DNA of 64,000 bases from an uncultured Gammaproteobacteria bacterium (GCA_902559355.1 CACEHM010000001.1:1-64000); one strand, 5' to 3'; shown: positions 34,595 through 45,242, counted from the first letter of the stretch. The notes: generated by a model not told the origin, from the sequence alone. Program-made: numbers and translations.

Positions 34595-36906
34595 TTTTTT
34601 GCTCGTGTTCTACGAGCGCGTCTCTTAGGTGCATTTTTTATCATTTCAATACATGTTAGTTCATCGAGGGATTTTGGGTCAACATCCTTTGGTATACGTA
34701 CATTCTTCTTACCATCAGTTATATACGGGCCATACATTCCATTAAGTACCTTTATTCCTGATGAATCAAAAATATTAATTTCTCTATTTGCATCAATTTC
34801 TCTCTTTTCCTCAATGCGTGTTATAGCCTCGGCTTCTGATAAAGAAAATATATCAATATCTTTCATAGATACATTAGTTTTACCACATTTAACATAAGGT
34901 CCAAATGGACCAATATTTATAAGTATTTCCTCTCTTTGCAATTCCCCAATTTTTTCGGGCAGCTTAAACAGTCGAATTGCATCATCAAGCGTTATTGAAT
35001 CAATATTCTTTTTTTGATCAGGCGTCAACGCTGCCCATTTTGGTTTTTCTTCATCTTCTTTTGTGCCCATTTGAATTGTTGGCCCATATCTTGTTAGTCT
35101 TACGGTCACAGGCCTTTTTGTTTCTGGATGGATTCCTAAGTCCTTTAGTTCTCTTTGTTCAGAGATATCAACAGTTTTAATTTTTTCATCAAGATTCTCC
35201 TTAAATGGCTTATATGTTTTTTCAACACATTCCATATATTCTTTTTCACCATTTGCTATTTTATCTAAATCTTCTTCAAGACGGGCAGTAAAATCATAAT
35301 CAACTAAATCATCTCTAAAATGGTTTATGAGAGTTTCATAGACAACTTTAGCTAATGCTGTTGGCTGAAAATTACTTTTTTCAGGATCAACATAATTACT
35401 TTCCATTATTTTATTAATAATAGTCACATATGTTGACGGTCTTCCAATACCTAATTCCTCCAGTGCTTGTATTAAACTCGCTTGATTGTATCTAGCAGGA
35501 GGCTGAGTAAACTTTTGTTCCGCATTAACACTATCAAGATTTAGCTCATCATTTATTTTCAAGCTTTCCAGTATTTTTTTATTCTCTTTTTCTTTTTCAT
35601 CATTATCACTAAAACTATAAACTTCTTTGAATCCGGGAAACTCTAGATATGAACCAGAATATTTAAATGTGAAATCACTTTCCATAGATAGGTCTATTGA
35701 TACTGTTTTGCTAATAGAGTCTTTCATTTGAGATGCCAACGTTCTTTTCCAGATTAAATCATATAGCTTATAGTCATTTTCTTCGAGATACTTTTGAACA
35801 GCACTAGGTGTATTTGACATAGATGTCGGCCTTATTGCCTCATGGGCCTCTTGTGCATTTTTTGATTTACCTTTGTATATTCTTACATTATCCTCTGCTA
35901 GCGTTGGGTGATTTTTTTTAAGATATGATGAAATATCGGATAAAGCATCTTTTGACAAGTTTGTTGAATCTGTTCTCATATAACTTATCAAACCAACGGG
36001 TTGTCCACTCCCTATATCCATACCTTGATAGAGTCTTTGTGCTATTGCAGAGGTTTGTTTAACAGATAGACCAAGACTTGTATAAGCAGTTTGTTGTAAA
36101 GATGCAGTTGTGAATGGCGCTTTAGGTTTAGTTTTTCTTTGCCCATTTTTTATATTAGATACTTTTACATTTTTATATTTTTCTATTTTTGATTTTATTT
36201 CTTCAGCGCTTTGAGAGTCATTTATATTTGTAATATTGTCTTTTTTTATTTTCTCTCCATTAATTTCTGTTAATTCTATTTCTATATTTCTATCATTATT
36301 TGAGACACTTGCAGATAAATTCCAATATTCTTGCGGGTTAAATGCATTTATTTTAATTTCACGTTCTACGATTAATCTTAAAGCTGGACTTTGTACTCTT
36401 CCAGCTCTTGCGTCACGACTTACCTTCTTCCATAAAAATTCAGAAATATCATAACCCATTAAGTAATCAAGAGTCCTTCTTGCTAAATACGCATCCCACT
36501 GACTAATGGATATTGTTCGTGGGTTTTTTAAAGCATCAATGACGGCATTTTTTGTAATTTCATTAAATACAACTCGGTGAGTTTCTTTACCTTTTAAGAA
36601 TTTTGCTTTTTCTAAAATATCATACAAGTGCTTTGATATAGCTTCACCCTCTCTATCAGGGTCAGTCGCAAAATATATTACATCAGCATCTTTTGTATAT
36701 TTTTTGATGTCATCAATGACAGATTTTTTATTATTCGATACCTTCCAAACTGGCTTAAACCCCTGATCTACATCTATTCCCTTTCTTGCAGAAGAAACAA
36801 GATCTCTGACATGACCAACTGATGCAACGACTTTAAAATCTGGGCCAAGAAATTTTTCAATACTCTTAACCTTTGTTGGTGACTCTACTATCATTAAGTT
36901 TTTCAT
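34591..36906 (-). CDS. topA: DNA topoisomerase I
   Basis: 771 aa type IA topoisomerase, relaxing negative supercoils. TOPRIM domain 1-125 with ESPTK and the metal triad TDPDREGE (81-88). R and Y of the active site in GLISYMRTDSTNL, with nucleophile Y309. After about 570 the C-terminus has repeated topoisomerase C-terminal units (GPTIQMGTKEDE, GPYVKCGKTNVS, GPYITDGKKNVR) and ends in a basic tail, KRRARRTRAKK. The zinc ribbons of E. coli TopA are absent, which accounts for the shorter length. Confidence 0.97.
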   Translation of the reverse strand: MKNLMIVESPTKVKSIEKFLGPDFKVVASVGHVRDLVSSARKGIDVDQGFKPVWKVSNNKKSVIDDIKKYTKDADVIYFATDPDREGEAISKHLYDILEKAKFLKGKETHRVVFNEITKNAVIDALKNPRTISISQWDAYLARRTLDYLMGYDISEFLWKKVSRDARAGRVQSPALRLIVEREIKINAFNPQEYWNLSASVSNNDRNIEIELTEINGEKIKKDNITNINDSQSAEEIKSKIEKYKNVKVSNIKNGQRKTKPKAPFTTASLQQTAYTSLGLSVKQTSAIAQRLYQGMDIGSGQPVGLISYMRTDSTNLSKDALSDISSYLKKNHPTLAEDNVRIYKGKSKNAQEAHEAIRPTSMSNTPSAVQKYLEENDYKLYDLIWKRTLASQMKDSISKTVSIDLSMESDFTFKYSGSYLEFPGFKEVYSFSDNDEKEKENKKILESLKINDELNLDSVNAEQKFTQPPARYNQASLIQALEELGIGRPSTYVTIINKIMESNYVDPEKSNFQPTALAKVVYETLINHFRDDLVDYDFTARLEEDLDKIANGEKEYMECVEKTYKPFKENLDEKIKTVDISEQRELKDLGIHPETKRPVTVRLTRYGPTIQMGTKEDEEKPKWAALTPDQKKNIDSITLDDAIRLFKLPEKIGELQREEILINIGPFGPYVKCGKTNVSMKDIDIFSLSEAEAITRIEEKREIDANREINIFDSSGIKVLNGMYGPYITDGKKNVRIPKDVDPKSLDELTCIEMIKNAPKRRARRTRAKK

Positions 36907-36939
36907 AGCTAACCTGGGCTTAATTATTCTTTTTTTTAC

Positions 36940-36969
36940 TTTATACTATCAAAATAACAATAAGTACAA
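36940..36969. promoter_or_regulatory. Divergent promoters for topA and def
   Basis: For topA, minus-strand TTGTAC (36964-36969) is separated by 18 bp from TATAAA (36940-36945). For def, TATACT (36942-36947, + strand) lies 40 bases before the ATG; its -35 is unclear. The two -10 elements overlap, so the two genes probably share one polymerase-binding region. Confidence 0.45.
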
Positions 36970-36986
36970 GACATTAGGTTAAAAAA

Positions 36987-37523
36987 ATGACTTTGAGAAC
37001 AATATTGCACTACCCAGATAATAGATTAAGACAGCTTTGTCCTGATCAGACCGAGTATAATAACGACTTGAAAACCCTAATATCTGATATGTTTGAAACT
37101 ATGTATCACGAAAAAGGTATTGGTCTATCAGCAATACAGATTAATGTAATAACAAGAGTGATAACAATTGATGTTTCGAAAGATAGAAATGAAAAGATTA
37201 TACTTATTAATCCAGTTATCTTGGATAAAAGAGAACCTATCGTTTTTGATGAGGGCTGCTTATCCGTTCCTGGATTCTACGAAAAAGTCGATAGATATAA
37301 TTTTATTAAATACCAAGCTAATGACATTAAAGGTAAGTTGTATGTAGCTGAGGCTACAGACTTACTAGCTGTTTGCATTCAACATGAAATTGACCATCTT
37401 AATGGAAAATTGTTTGTTGATTATCTATCTGACATGAAAAAATCAAAGATTGAGAAAGGCCTTATTAAGCAGAAACAAAATCCAGAATCGAGCAAAAGAT
37501 CAGAGAATCCATATATAAAGTGA
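36987..37523 (+). CDS. def: Peptide deformylase
   Basis: 178 aa metalloprotease that removes the formyl group from nascent proteins. Motif 1 GIGLSAIQI (usual GxGLAAxQ, here Ser at one Ala), motif 2 EGCLSVPG with metal ligand C91, motif 3 QHEIDH with ligands H133 and H137 and catalytic E134. It precedes fmt with a 4-base overlap, pairing the two ends of formyl-Met metabolism. dprA and smg, often between fmt/def and topA in relatives, are absent. Confidence 0.96.
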   Translation: MTLRTILHYPDNRLRQLCPDQTEYNNDLKTLISDMFETMYHEKGIGLSAIQINVITRVITIDVSKDRNEKIILINPVILDKREPIVFDEGCLSVPGFYEKVDRYNFIKYQANDIKGKLYVAEATDLLAVCIQHEIDHLNGKLFVDYLSDMKKSKIEKGLIKQKQNPESSKRSENPYIK

Positions 37524-38479
37524 CTAAGCTAAAGATAATTTATTTTGGTAGCCCTTATTATTCAGCTCCACTTCTAAATAAAATTATTAGCTCAGGACAT
37601 CAAGTTCCTCTAGTAATATCACAAGGCTCAAAGAAGACGAGAAGAGGAAAAATAGTCCATACATCAATATATGAATTTTGTGAAAAAAATAAATTAAGAT
37701 GTATTACGCCTGATCAATTTAGCGATACCGTTGTAGATGATATTTCTAGCATCAAAGCTGATCTCGGTATCGTATATGCATATGGAAAAATAATCCCACA
37801 ATCTATTATTGATGCTACTGAGTTCGGTATTATGAATCTTCACTGTTCACTACTCCCTGCATACCGTGGTGCTGCCCCCATACAGCATGCATTAATAAAT
37901 AATGAAACTGCAACCGGTATAACCTATTTTGAAATAAACGAAAAACTTGATGAAGGAAAGATGATATTGAATAAAGTTTATACTATAAAAGAATCAGACA
38001 ACTGTTCAACTATACAAGATAATCTAACAGACATAGCTGTTGAGTGTTGCTCCGAGGCAATAGATAAAATGTGCGCTAAAGAATATATCAAAAGTGCATT
38101 AAATAAAAAGCCAACTTATGCAAAAAAAATAATAAAAGAAGATGCATTCTTAAATTGGGATATGAATGTACGACTAATGTTTAATATGATAAGAGCACTC
38201 CATTTATGGCCAGTGGCGCGCATTGATCTATTCGGAGATAACATAAAAATTCTTGATGCAAATTGTATTGAGAAAAAACATGAACACCCAACTGGTACAG
38301 TAGTCAGTTTCAACAAAAATGAACTGGTAATAGCAGCAAAGGAAGGATTTTTATCTATTTTAAAGCTTCAGCTTGAGGGTAAAAAAACTATTACGAATAG
38401 AGATTTATATAATTCCAATCACTCTATCAAAGAAACTCTTATAAATAATTGCGCTAATATTTCATATAAATCATTATAA
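37520..38479 (+). CDS. fmt: Methionyl-tRNA formyltransferase
   Basis: 319 aa. Fmt formylates Met-tRNA(fMet) using 10-formyltetrahydrofolate. N106 and H108 in MNLHCSLLPAYRGAAPIQHAL, with the Asp of the catalytic triad in KLDEGKM; the C-terminal domain (about 205-315) binds tRNA. It begins with GTG overlapping the def stop. N-terminus IIYFGSPYYSAPLL is the usual FxGTPxFA with minor changes (FGSPYYSA). Confidence 0.96.
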   Translation: MTKLKIIYFGSPYYSAPLLNKIISSGHQVPLVISQGSKKTRRGKIVHTSIYEFCEKNKLRCITPDQFSDTVVDDISSIKADLGIVYAYGKIIPQSIIDATEFGIMNLHCSLLPAYRGAAPIQHALINNETATGITYFEINEKLDEGKMILNKVYTIKESDNCSTIQDNLTDIAVECCSEAIDKMCAKEYIKSALNKKPTYAKKIIKEDAFLNWDMNVRLMFNMIRALHLWPVARIDLFGDNIKILDANCIEKKHEHPTGTVVSFNKNELVIAAKEGFLSILKLQLEGKKTITNRDLYNSNHSIKETLINNCANISYKSL

Positions 38480-38520
38480 TTTAAATATTTTATGATGTAG
38501 AATTATGACCAGACACATCT

Positions 38521-39891
38521 ATGAAAAAGATAGCAGTATTAGGCGGAGGGCAAGTAGGTTCCTCTTTAGCAAAAATCCTCACCGATGATGGAAATGATAT
38601 AACCCTTATCGACACTAACCTATCAGTTATTGAGAATCTTCAAGAAGATAATGATATAAAAACTATTCATGGTAATGCGTCATCACCTTCAATTTTAGAA
38701 CAAGCTGAAGTAAATGATTGCGACATTCTAATCGCAACAACGGCAAGTGATGAAGTTAATCTAGTCTCTTGTCACTTAGCTAAAAAGATGTTTAATGTAC
38801 CAACTGTAATAGCAAGATTACGTAACTCAGAATTTCAAGTAAGTACATCTGGATTTGATTTAGACTTATTTTCCATTGACTCTATAATTAGCCCAAGTCA
38901 GTTAGTTACAGATTTTATAAAAAATATAATCGAACACCCAGGCGCATTTCAAGCATATGATTTTGCTGACGGAAATCTTCAAGTTATAGGAGCTACAGTT
39001 TTAAAAGATGGCCCACTAGCCGGACGAAAGTTATCAGAATTTAAAAAACATCTACCAAATGTAGATGTAAAAGTAATTGCTTTATACAGAGATAGAAAAA
39101 TACTACCTGTGAATGGAACTACTGTTATAGAAACAGGCGATGATTTATTTTTCCTTGCAACAGAAGAAAATATGAGATTTATGAGTGAATTGAGCAAAAA
39201 TCAGTCTCGCATAGAAAATATTATGATTGCAGGAGGAGGAACTGTTGGAATGACACTAGCTGATAAACTTTCACAAAAATTCTCCACGAAAATTGTAGAA
39301 AAAGACTTAATCAGATCAAAATATTTATCAGAGTCTTTAGAAGACACAGTTGTTTTGAATGATGATATTTCAGATGAGTCCTTACTAGATAATGAGGGGA
39401 TTGATGAAGTAGACTATTTCTGTAGCGTCACAAATGATGATCAGATGAATATTTTGTCTGCAAAACTGGCTAAAGATCTAGGAGCAAAAAAATCAATAGC
39501 AATCATCAATAAGCTCTCATATAGAAAACTTGTATCTAAAGAAATTGATGTTGTTGTCTCTCCTGAGGATGTAACTATTGGCTCTATTTTAGCTTCTGTA
39601 AGAACAAGCGATGTTGTTAAAGTACATTCTCTGGGTTTTGGAGAAGCAGAATTATTAGAAATTATTATTCATGGTGATAATAAAACATCAAAAGTTGTTG
39701 GCAAAAAAGTATCAGAATTAGAGTTACCATCAGGTTGTAGAATAGGTGCAATCTATAGAGAAGGAAAAGTTATTCTATTGAATGAAGATGTAAGCATACA
39801 AAGTAATGACCGATTGATTATTTATTTACTTCATAAAAAAGATTTTTCTAAACTTGCGAAACTACTCCAAGTAAGTATTGGCTTTTTCTAA
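38521..39891 (+). CDS. trkA: Trk potassium transport peripheral protein TrkA
   Basis: 456 aa with two RCK (Rossmann plus TrkA_C) halves: GGGQVGSSLAKIL at 8-20 and AGGGTVGMTLADKL at about 237-250 are the two NAD(H)-binding turns; each is followed by a TrkA_C segment (about 145-220 and 370-450). It gates the TrkH channel. The next gene begins in the base after its stop, so the two are coupled. Confidence 0.95.
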   Translation: MKKIAVLGGGQVGSSLAKILTDDGNDITLIDTNLSVIENLQEDNDIKTIHGNASSPSILEQAEVNDCDILIATTASDEVNLVSCHLAKKMFNVPTVIARLRNSEFQVSTSGFDLDLFSIDSIISPSQLVTDFIKNIIEHPGAFQAYDFADGNLQVIGATVLKDGPLAGRKLSEFKKHLPNVDVKVIALYRDRKILPVNGTTVIETGDDLFFLATEENMRFMSELSKNQSRIENIMIAGGGTVGMTLADKLSQKFSTKIVEKDLIRSKYLSESLEDTVVLNDDISDESLLDNEGIDEVDYFCSVTNDDQMNILSAKLAKDLGAKKSIAIINKLSYRKLVSKEIDVVVSPEDVTIGSILASVRTSDVVKVHSLGFGEAELLEIIIHGDNKTSKVVGKKVSELELPSGCRIGAIYREGKVILLNEDVSIQSNDRLIIYLLHKKDFSKLAKLLQVSIGFF

Positions 39892-41331
39892 ATGAACTAT
39901 TATCAAATACTTAAAATAACTGGCATTATTCTATTAATTTTTAGTTTTTTCTTACTCATACCATTAATGGCATCTATCTACTACGCTATAAGTGCAGACA
40001 ACTTTCTACAATCTTTTTTAATAGTTTTTTTTTCTGGGTTAATCACATATTTTCCTAATAAAAAAGAAAAATCACAAATTAAAATAAAAGAAGGGTTTCT
40101 TATTGTTGCAATTTTTTGGTTTGTATTAAGCATCTTTGGTTCAGTGCCTTTCATTTTAGATAAACAACTCAATCTTAGCTTTATAGACGCAATTTTTGAA
40201 TCAACTTCTGGATGGACTACAACAGGCGCCACTGTTATAACGAATATTGAAGAATTGAGTAGACCACTGCTCCTTTACCGTCAATTACTCCAGTGGCTAG
40301 GAGGTATTGGGATTGTTGTTCTCGTTTTGGCTATATTACCCATTTTAGGTGTAGGAGGGATGTATTTATATAAAGCTGAAACATCGTCACCCATCAAAGA
40401 TAATAAATTATCTCCGAGAATTAAAGAAACCGCTAAAAGTTTATGGGGTGTTTACCTTATATTAACAATCGTATGTATGATATTTTATAAACTCGCAGGC
40501 ATGAATTACTTTGATGCTATTGGTCATAGCTTCTCTACAGTGTCTATAGGAGGCTTTTCTACACATAACGAAAGTATAGGATATTACTCAAGTGATTATA
40601 TAAAAATAATATGTATGGTATTCATGTTTTTATCAGCATTAAATTTTGTTCTACATTTTTTATTTTATAAAACAAAATCTTTTAATAATTATTTTTCTAA
40701 TTCTGAAGCTAAAACTTTTTTAGTCATAATTATGGGCCTCCTCACTCTAGTGTTCCTTTTTTCAATTGGGGGGAGATTATCATCCATTAATAATATAGAT
40801 TTAATCTTCCATGTGATGTCTTTTGTAACTACATCAGGTTTCACCGTATCAGAGTATAATATATGGCCTACGTTTATTATTACTCTGATTTTTTTATCTA
40901 GTTTCATAGGCGCATGTGCAGGATCAGCTGGCGGAGGAATGAAAGTTATAAGAATAACTATTGCTCTAAAGTCGATTAAAAAACAGCTATTAAAAGTAAT
41001 ACATCCCAAAGCTCAGATATCTATAAAAGTGAATGATAAAAAAGTGGAAGATGTAACTATTGAGACTATTTTGTCATTCATAATCCTATATATTGTTATT
41101 TTCTTTATATCATCGTTACTAATTATGATGTCAGGACATGATTTAATAACATCCTTTTCAACAACTGCTGCATGTATAAATAATCTCGGTCCAGCTCTTG
41201 GAGAAGCTTATGGGAACTATGCAGCTCTCAATGATTTTTCCAAATCGTTACTTTCATTGATGATGATTATAGGAAGGCTTGAGATTTATACATTTATTAT
41301 CTTAATAACTAAATATTTTTGGAAATACTAA
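39892..41331 (+). CDS. trkH: Trk potassium uptake channel TrkH
   Basis: 479 aa, a four-fold MPM repeat membrane protein. Selectivity-filter loops are visible as TSGWTTTGATVI, STVSIGGFST, VTTSGFTVSEY, and NLGPALGEA. GGIGIVVLVLAILP and CAGSAGGGMKVIR are family blocks. It moves K+ with TrkA as regulator. Overlap with trkA is nil (adjacent), and the acyltransferase gene follows after 4 bases. Confidence 0.95.
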   Translation: MNYYQILKITGIILLIFSFFLLIPLMASIYYAISADNFLQSFLIVFFSGLITYFPNKKEKSQIKIKEGFLIVAIFWFVLSIFGSVPFILDKQLNLSFIDAIFESTSGWTTTGATVITNIEELSRPLLLYRQLLQWLGGIGIVVLVLAILPILGVGGMYLYKAETSSPIKDNKLSPRIKETAKSLWGVYLILTIVCMIFYKLAGMNYFDAIGHSFSTVSIGGFSTHNESIGYYSSDYIKIICMVFMFLSALNFVLHFLFYKTKSFNNYFSNSEAKTFLVIIMGLLTLVFLFSIGGRLSSINNIDLIFHVMSFVTTSGFTVSEYNIWPTFIITLIFLSSFIGACAGSAGGGMKVIRITIALKSIKKQLLKVIHPKAQISIKVNDKKVEDVTIETILSFIILYIVIFFISSLLIMMSGHDLITSFSTTAACINNLGPALGEAYGNYAALNDFSKSLLSLMMIIGRLEIYTFIILITKYFWKY

Positions 41332-41335
41332 GTAG

Positions 41336-42310
41336 ATGCCAAAACCTTTTATATCGAAAAATAATCCATTTGGTGAACCAGAAGTTAATGGAGAGGGTTT
41401 TGAATACAAATATTTCTATCCAAAATATTGGCCCATGTGGGGTTTTCTTGGCCTAAGTTTTCTAGTTGCATATTTACCAAAGTACCTAAGAGCTCTTCTT
41501 GGTGAACTAATAGGCAAGATTTTATATAACTTTGGTAAATCAAAAAAAGATATTGTTGAGATAAATATGAAGCTAACATTTGGCGAGTTAAGTCCCGAAG
41601 ATCGAGCCAAGTTATCTAAATTATTTTTTAGAAATCTTGGACATATGTACATCAATTTACCTCTACTTTGGTGGAAGCGTGATAGAGCGCTGCAAAAAAT
41701 AATTGATAAAAAAGGGTTAAACTTAATTGAGAGCCATTTACAGAAAGATCAGAGTGTAATTTTATTAGCACCTCACACATTATCATTAGATTTTGGTGGT
41801 AGAGCATTATCTAAGTATGATTTATTAAGTATGTACAAACCCTTTAAAAATGAGCTATTGAATTGGTTCATTGGCAGATCAAGAAGTAAAGACACTGATA
41901 AGGTTGTGATCTATCCTCGTGACAAGATTCGTATGAAAACTATTATTAAACATATGAGAAAACCTAGTGTATTTTATTTGCTTGCAGACGAGGATATAAG
42001 TATGGAAGATTCACTGTTTTCTAATTTTTTTGATACTCAAAAAACTGCACTCAAGTCTGTTAGTAAACTTGCAAAAATTACAAAATCTAAAGTTCTACCA
42101 TGTACATGCACCTATGACATAAAAAAGCATAAATATTATTTTCAGGTATTTCCTGAACTTGAAAATTTTCCATCAGATAATCTTCATGATGATTGTGCTA
42201 AAATAAACTCTGTACTAGAAAAACAAATCATGATCAATAAAATGCAATACATGTGGACACTTAGAATTTATAAGAACAGACCTGATGGAAGTGATATTTA
42301 TAGGATATAA
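41336..42310 (+). CDS. LpxL/HtrB-type lysophospholipid (Kdo-lipid A) acyltransferase
   Basis: 324 aa. One hydrophobic segment near 32-50 (MWGFLGLSFLVAYLPKYL) and the catalytic HxxxxD as HTLSLD in LLAPHTLSLDFGGRAL (about 147-160). ILYNFGKSKKDIVEINMKLTFGEL matches the family block about N-terminal asparagine (NxxLxFPE-like). It likely adds a secondary acyl chain to lipid A at the inner membrane. LpxL versus LpxM cannot be decided. Confidence 0.86.
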   Translation: MPKPFISKNNPFGEPEVNGEGFEYKYFYPKYWPMWGFLGLSFLVAYLPKYLRALLGELIGKILYNFGKSKKDIVEINMKLTFGELSPEDRAKLSKLFFRNLGHMYINLPLLWWKRDRALQKIIDKKGLNLIESHLQKDQSVILLAPHTLSLDFGGRALSKYDLLSMYKPFKNELLNWFIGRSRSKDTDKVVIYPRDKIRMKTIIKHMRKPSVFYLLADEDISMEDSLFSNFFDTQKTALKSVSKLAKITKSKVLPCTCTYDIKKHKYYFQVFPELENFPSDNLHDDCAKINSVLEKQIMINKMQYMWTLRIYKNRPDGSDIYRI

Positions 42311-42316
42311 CTATAT

Positions 42317-43249
42317 ATGAATTTCTATAATATTAACAAACCTTTCGATACTCATCGAATTGAAGTTAGCGATATCCATGAAGTCTATATTGAAGAATAT
42401 GGAAATAAAAATGGCGCCCCATTAATTTTTTTACATGGAGGCCCAGGAGCTGGGACATCTCCAATTTACCAAAAATATTTCAATCCTGAAAAGTATCACT
42501 TAATAATGTTTGATCAGAGAGGCTGTGGGAAGTCCACACCTTATGGAGAGGTTTCAGAAAATTCAACTGATCATTTAATAGCTGATATAAACTCAATCGC
42601 AGATTATCTAAGCATTGAAAAGTTTCATATTTATGGTGGTTCATGGGGATCAACACTAGCACTACTTTATGCTGAAACTTGTCCGGAGAGAGTTATCTCC
42701 TTGGTATTAAGAGGTGTATTTCTGTGTAGAAAAAATGATATCCAATGGTTTTATCAATATGGTGCATCTGAGATTTATCCTGCATATTGGGAAAATTATA
42801 TCTCTATAGTAGATAATGCTAAGACAGATGATATTCTGTCTGAGTATCACAAAATGATATTTTCTGATAATGAAAAACTTGCTGATAAGGCTTGTAAAGA
42901 ATGGTCATTATGGGAAGGCAGATCTTCTTGTTTATATCCCGCTCCTAATGTGGTTGATGCGTTTGATGAGTGCTCGGTATCACTTGCTAGAATTGAGTCT
43001 CATTTCTTTGTAAATGACTGTTTTATTGAAGAGAATCAAATTATAAAAAATATAGACAAAATTTTAGGCATACCATGCACAATTGTACATGGTCAGTATG
43101 ATGTTGTATGTCCTATTAGACAGGCATATGATCTTAATCAGGTCTATCCAAAGTCTAGACTAATAGTTGCTGAGGACGCTGGCCACTCACTTTTAGAGCC
43201 TACAATTAGTAAAGAAATATTGAGTATATTTGATGAACTTGTTGTCTAG
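42317..43249 (+). CDS. pip: Proline iminopeptidase
   Basis: 310 aa, S33 family. HGGPGAGTSPIYQKYF forms the oxyanion loop, DQRGCGKSTPYGE follows, GGSWGSTLALLYA holds the nucleophile Ser in GxSxG, VHGQYDVVCP supplies the Asp and EDAGHSLLEP the His. WEGRSSCLYPAP is the Pip-specific cap segment. It releases N-terminal proline from peptides in the cytoplasm. The next hydrolase gene overlaps its end by 17 bases. Confidence 0.94.
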   Translation: MNFYNINKPFDTHRIEVSDIHEVYIEEYGNKNGAPLIFLHGGPGAGTSPIYQKYFNPEKYHLIMFDQRGCGKSTPYGEVSENSTDHLIADINSIADYLSIEKFHIYGGSWGSTLALLYAETCPERVISLVLRGVFLCRKNDIQWFYQYGASEIYPAYWENYISIVDNAKTDDILSEYHKMIFSDNEKLADKACKEWSLWEGRSSCLYPAPNVVDAFDECSVSLARIESHFFVNDCFIEENQIIKNIDKILGIPCTIVHGQYDVVCPIRQAYDLNQVYPKSRLIVAEDAGHSLLEPTISKEILSIFDELVV

Positions 43250-44006
43250 AATCATAACATTCTTTCTGATAATTTCATTTATTGTTCATTGCACTCATAT
43301 ACATCTTCCAGACAAATTTAGAGAGTCAATGATATATGAACAAAGCTTAAGTGAAATATTTGATGGAAAACATCTTTATATAGATTACAAGTTCGGGAAA
43401 TACTCAATGTTAGAGCTATATAATGAGGAACACAACACTGCAGTATTATTTTTACACGGGAGGGGATTAAGCCCCAATGAACAAAATCTAGCACACCCTG
43501 TAAGAGTCATATTGAGTAATCTTTACAACACATATAGCCTTCAATTGCCCGTATTAAAAAAACAATCTACATATTCAGAATATACAAAAATATTTTATGA
43601 TTCAGACGAAAGAATATTATCTGCACTTGAACACATATATAAAAAAAATAATAAAGTAATAATAATTGCTCATAGCTGTGGCGTCCATATGTTGATGTCA
43701 TTTATACAAAACAAAAACTTAATTAACAATATAAGTTCGTTAGTTTTAATTGGAAGTGGGGCTGTAGATAAAGGAGAAAAACTTATCTACGAATATCCTT
43801 ATAGTAAGATAAAAGTTCCAATACTAGATTTATTTGGTGAAAATGATTTTAATTTAGTTTTGAAGAATGCGAATAAAAGAAAGAAACTTATAAAAGAAAC
43901 AAGTACTAAATCACAACAGATTAAAATAAAATCCTCAGATCATTATCATACAGATAATAGTGAGAGAGTTATAACTTTTGTAAAGAAATGGCTAAGTAAT
44001 CAATAA
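43233..44006 (+). CDS. Alpha/beta hydrolase, DUF3530-like, probably membrane-anchored
   Basis: About 257 aa from the ATG at 43233 (a TTG precedes it). Hydrophobic N-terminus followed by FIVHCTHIH: a Cys at a signal-peptide boundary, but His at -1 makes a poor lipobox, so anchoring is uncertain. [14 protein letters not shown] forms the oxyanion turn, [12 protein letters not shown] has Ser in the A-H-S-C-G nucleophile elbow, LFGENDFN the Asp, and SSDHYHT the His. Complete triad; function unknown. It overlaps pip and precedes hisB by 16 bases. Confidence 0.7.
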   Translation: MNLLSRIITFFLIISFIVHCTHIHLPDKFRESMIYEQSLSEIFDGKHLYIDYKFGKYSMLELYNEEHNTAVLFLHGRGLSPNEQNLAHPVRVILSNLYNTYSLQLPVLKKQSTYSEYTKIFYDSDERILSALEHIYKKNNKVIIIAHSCGVHMLMSFIQNKNLINNISSLVLIGSGAVDKGEKLIYEYPYSKIKVPILDLFGENDFNLVLKNANKRKKLIKETSTKSQQIKIKSSDHYHTDNSERVITFVKKWLSNQ

Positions 44007-44022
44007 TATATTAATATATGGC

Positions 44023-44610
44023 ATGAGAAAAATTCAGGAAAGTAGAAAAACTAAGGAAACAGACATTACCCTTTCTCTAAATCTAGATGGCTCGGGTAAT
44101 AGTAACCTGACTGCAAATTTACCATTTTTGGAACACATGCTTGATCAAACTACTCGTTACTCATCAATAGATCTTGACTTAAATGCAAAAGGTGATCTTG
44201 AAATAGATGCTCATCATACTGTAGAAGATATTGGAATTACACTGGGTGCTGCATTCGATAAGGCTCTTGGTGATAAAAAAGGAATTCATAGATTTGGCTA
44301 TGCTTATATCCCTCTTGATGAAGCTTTGTCACGAGTTGTTATAGATTTTTCAGGTCGACCAGGTCTTATATATAATGCAACCTACCCAAGAGCAAGAGTA
44401 GGAGAATTTGACGTTGAACTTTTGAGTGAATTTTTTCAAGGCTTCAGTAATCATGCTAAAGCTACTATTCATATTGATAATATTAGAGGAAAGAATGCCC
44501 ACCATATAGCTGAGACAATATTCAAAGCATTCGGTAAAGCTATAAAGATGGCCATCTCTTTTGACAAACAAAATATAAATAAGATACCATCGACTAAAGA
44601 ATTTCTTTGA
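44023..44610 (+). CDS. hisB: Imidazoleglycerol-phosphate dehydratase
   Basis: 195 aa, monofunctional (no HAD phosphatase domain). Histidine step 7 (dehydration of imidazole glycerol phosphate). Mn ligands in [37 protein letters not shown]; this is the standard HHxxED/HHxxE pattern. First gene of hisBHAF-hisE. Start ATG at 44023; ends in a stop overlapping the hisH start. Confidence 0.97.
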   Translation: MRKIQESRKTKETDITLSLNLDGSGNSNLTANLPFLEHMLDQTTRYSSIDLDLNAKGDLEIDAHHTVEDIGITLGAAFDKALGDKKGIHRFGYAYIPLDEALSRVVIDFSGRPGLIYNATYPRARVGEFDVELLSEFFQGFSNHAKATIHIDNIRGKNAHHIAETIFKAFGKAIKMAISFDKQNINKIPSTKEFL

Positions 44611-45242
44611 TGAAAAATATTGCTGTTATAGATTATGGGATGAGTAATCTTCATAGTGTTTTAAAATCATTAAAAAAAGTTATCAATAAAAATTATAATC
44701 TTTCTATAGCATATTCTTCAAAAGACATTGAAGATGCATCATTACTTGTTCTACCTGGGCAGGGAGCAGCACATTCATGTTTAGAAAAACTTGCGTCTGA
44801 CTTTCCTGATCTTAAAACACATATTATGAATAAGCCTTTTCTGGGAATATGCCTTGGGTTTCAAATTCTTTTTGAAAAATCATTTGAGAATGATGGTGTT
44901 AATTGTTTTTCTTTGATAACTGGAGATGTGAAAGATTTTAGAAGCACCATAAAGAAAGATATGAAAGTTCCGCATATGGGTTGGAATAAAGTAAACCAGA
45001 AATATAATCATATTCTTTGGGAAAATATTCCCGATAAATCTTTTTTTTATTTTGTTCATAGTTATTATGCCAAGGCAACTACTGAAACTAATATACTTTC
45101 AGATTCTGATTATGAGATAAATTTTACATCCGCCATACTTAAAGATAATATTTTTGCTTGCCAATTCCACCCTGAAAAAAGTTCTAAACATGGTTTACAG
45201 CTCTTATCAAACTTTATCAACTGGTCAGAAAAATTAACATGA
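44610..45242 (+). CDS. hisH: Imidazole glycerol phosphate synthase, glutamine amidotransferase subunit
   Basis: 210 aa from the ATG at 44610 (a TTG precedes it). Class I amidotransferase supplying ammonia to HisF. Nucleophile Cys is in LGICLGFQILFE (about residue 81), and His-x-Glu in CQFHPEKSSKHGL. GMSNLHSV near the N-terminus and HMGWN are usual. It overlaps hisB by 1 and hisA by 4 bases. Confidence 0.96.
   Translation: MKNIAVIDYGMSNLHSVLKSLKKVINKNYNLSIAYSSKDIEDASLLVLPGQGAAHSCLEKLASDFPDLKTHIMNKPFLGICLGFQILFEKSFENDGVNCFSLITGDVKDFRSTIKKDMKVPHMGWNKVNQKYNHILWENIPDKSFFYFVHSYYAKATTETNILSDSDYEINFTSAILKDNIFACQFHPEKSSKHGLQLLSNFINWSEKLT

Noticed and set aside
40689-41009. 106-aa minus-strand frame inside trkH
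   Set aside because: Lies antisense to trkH membrane-helix coding; no start site or domain of its own.
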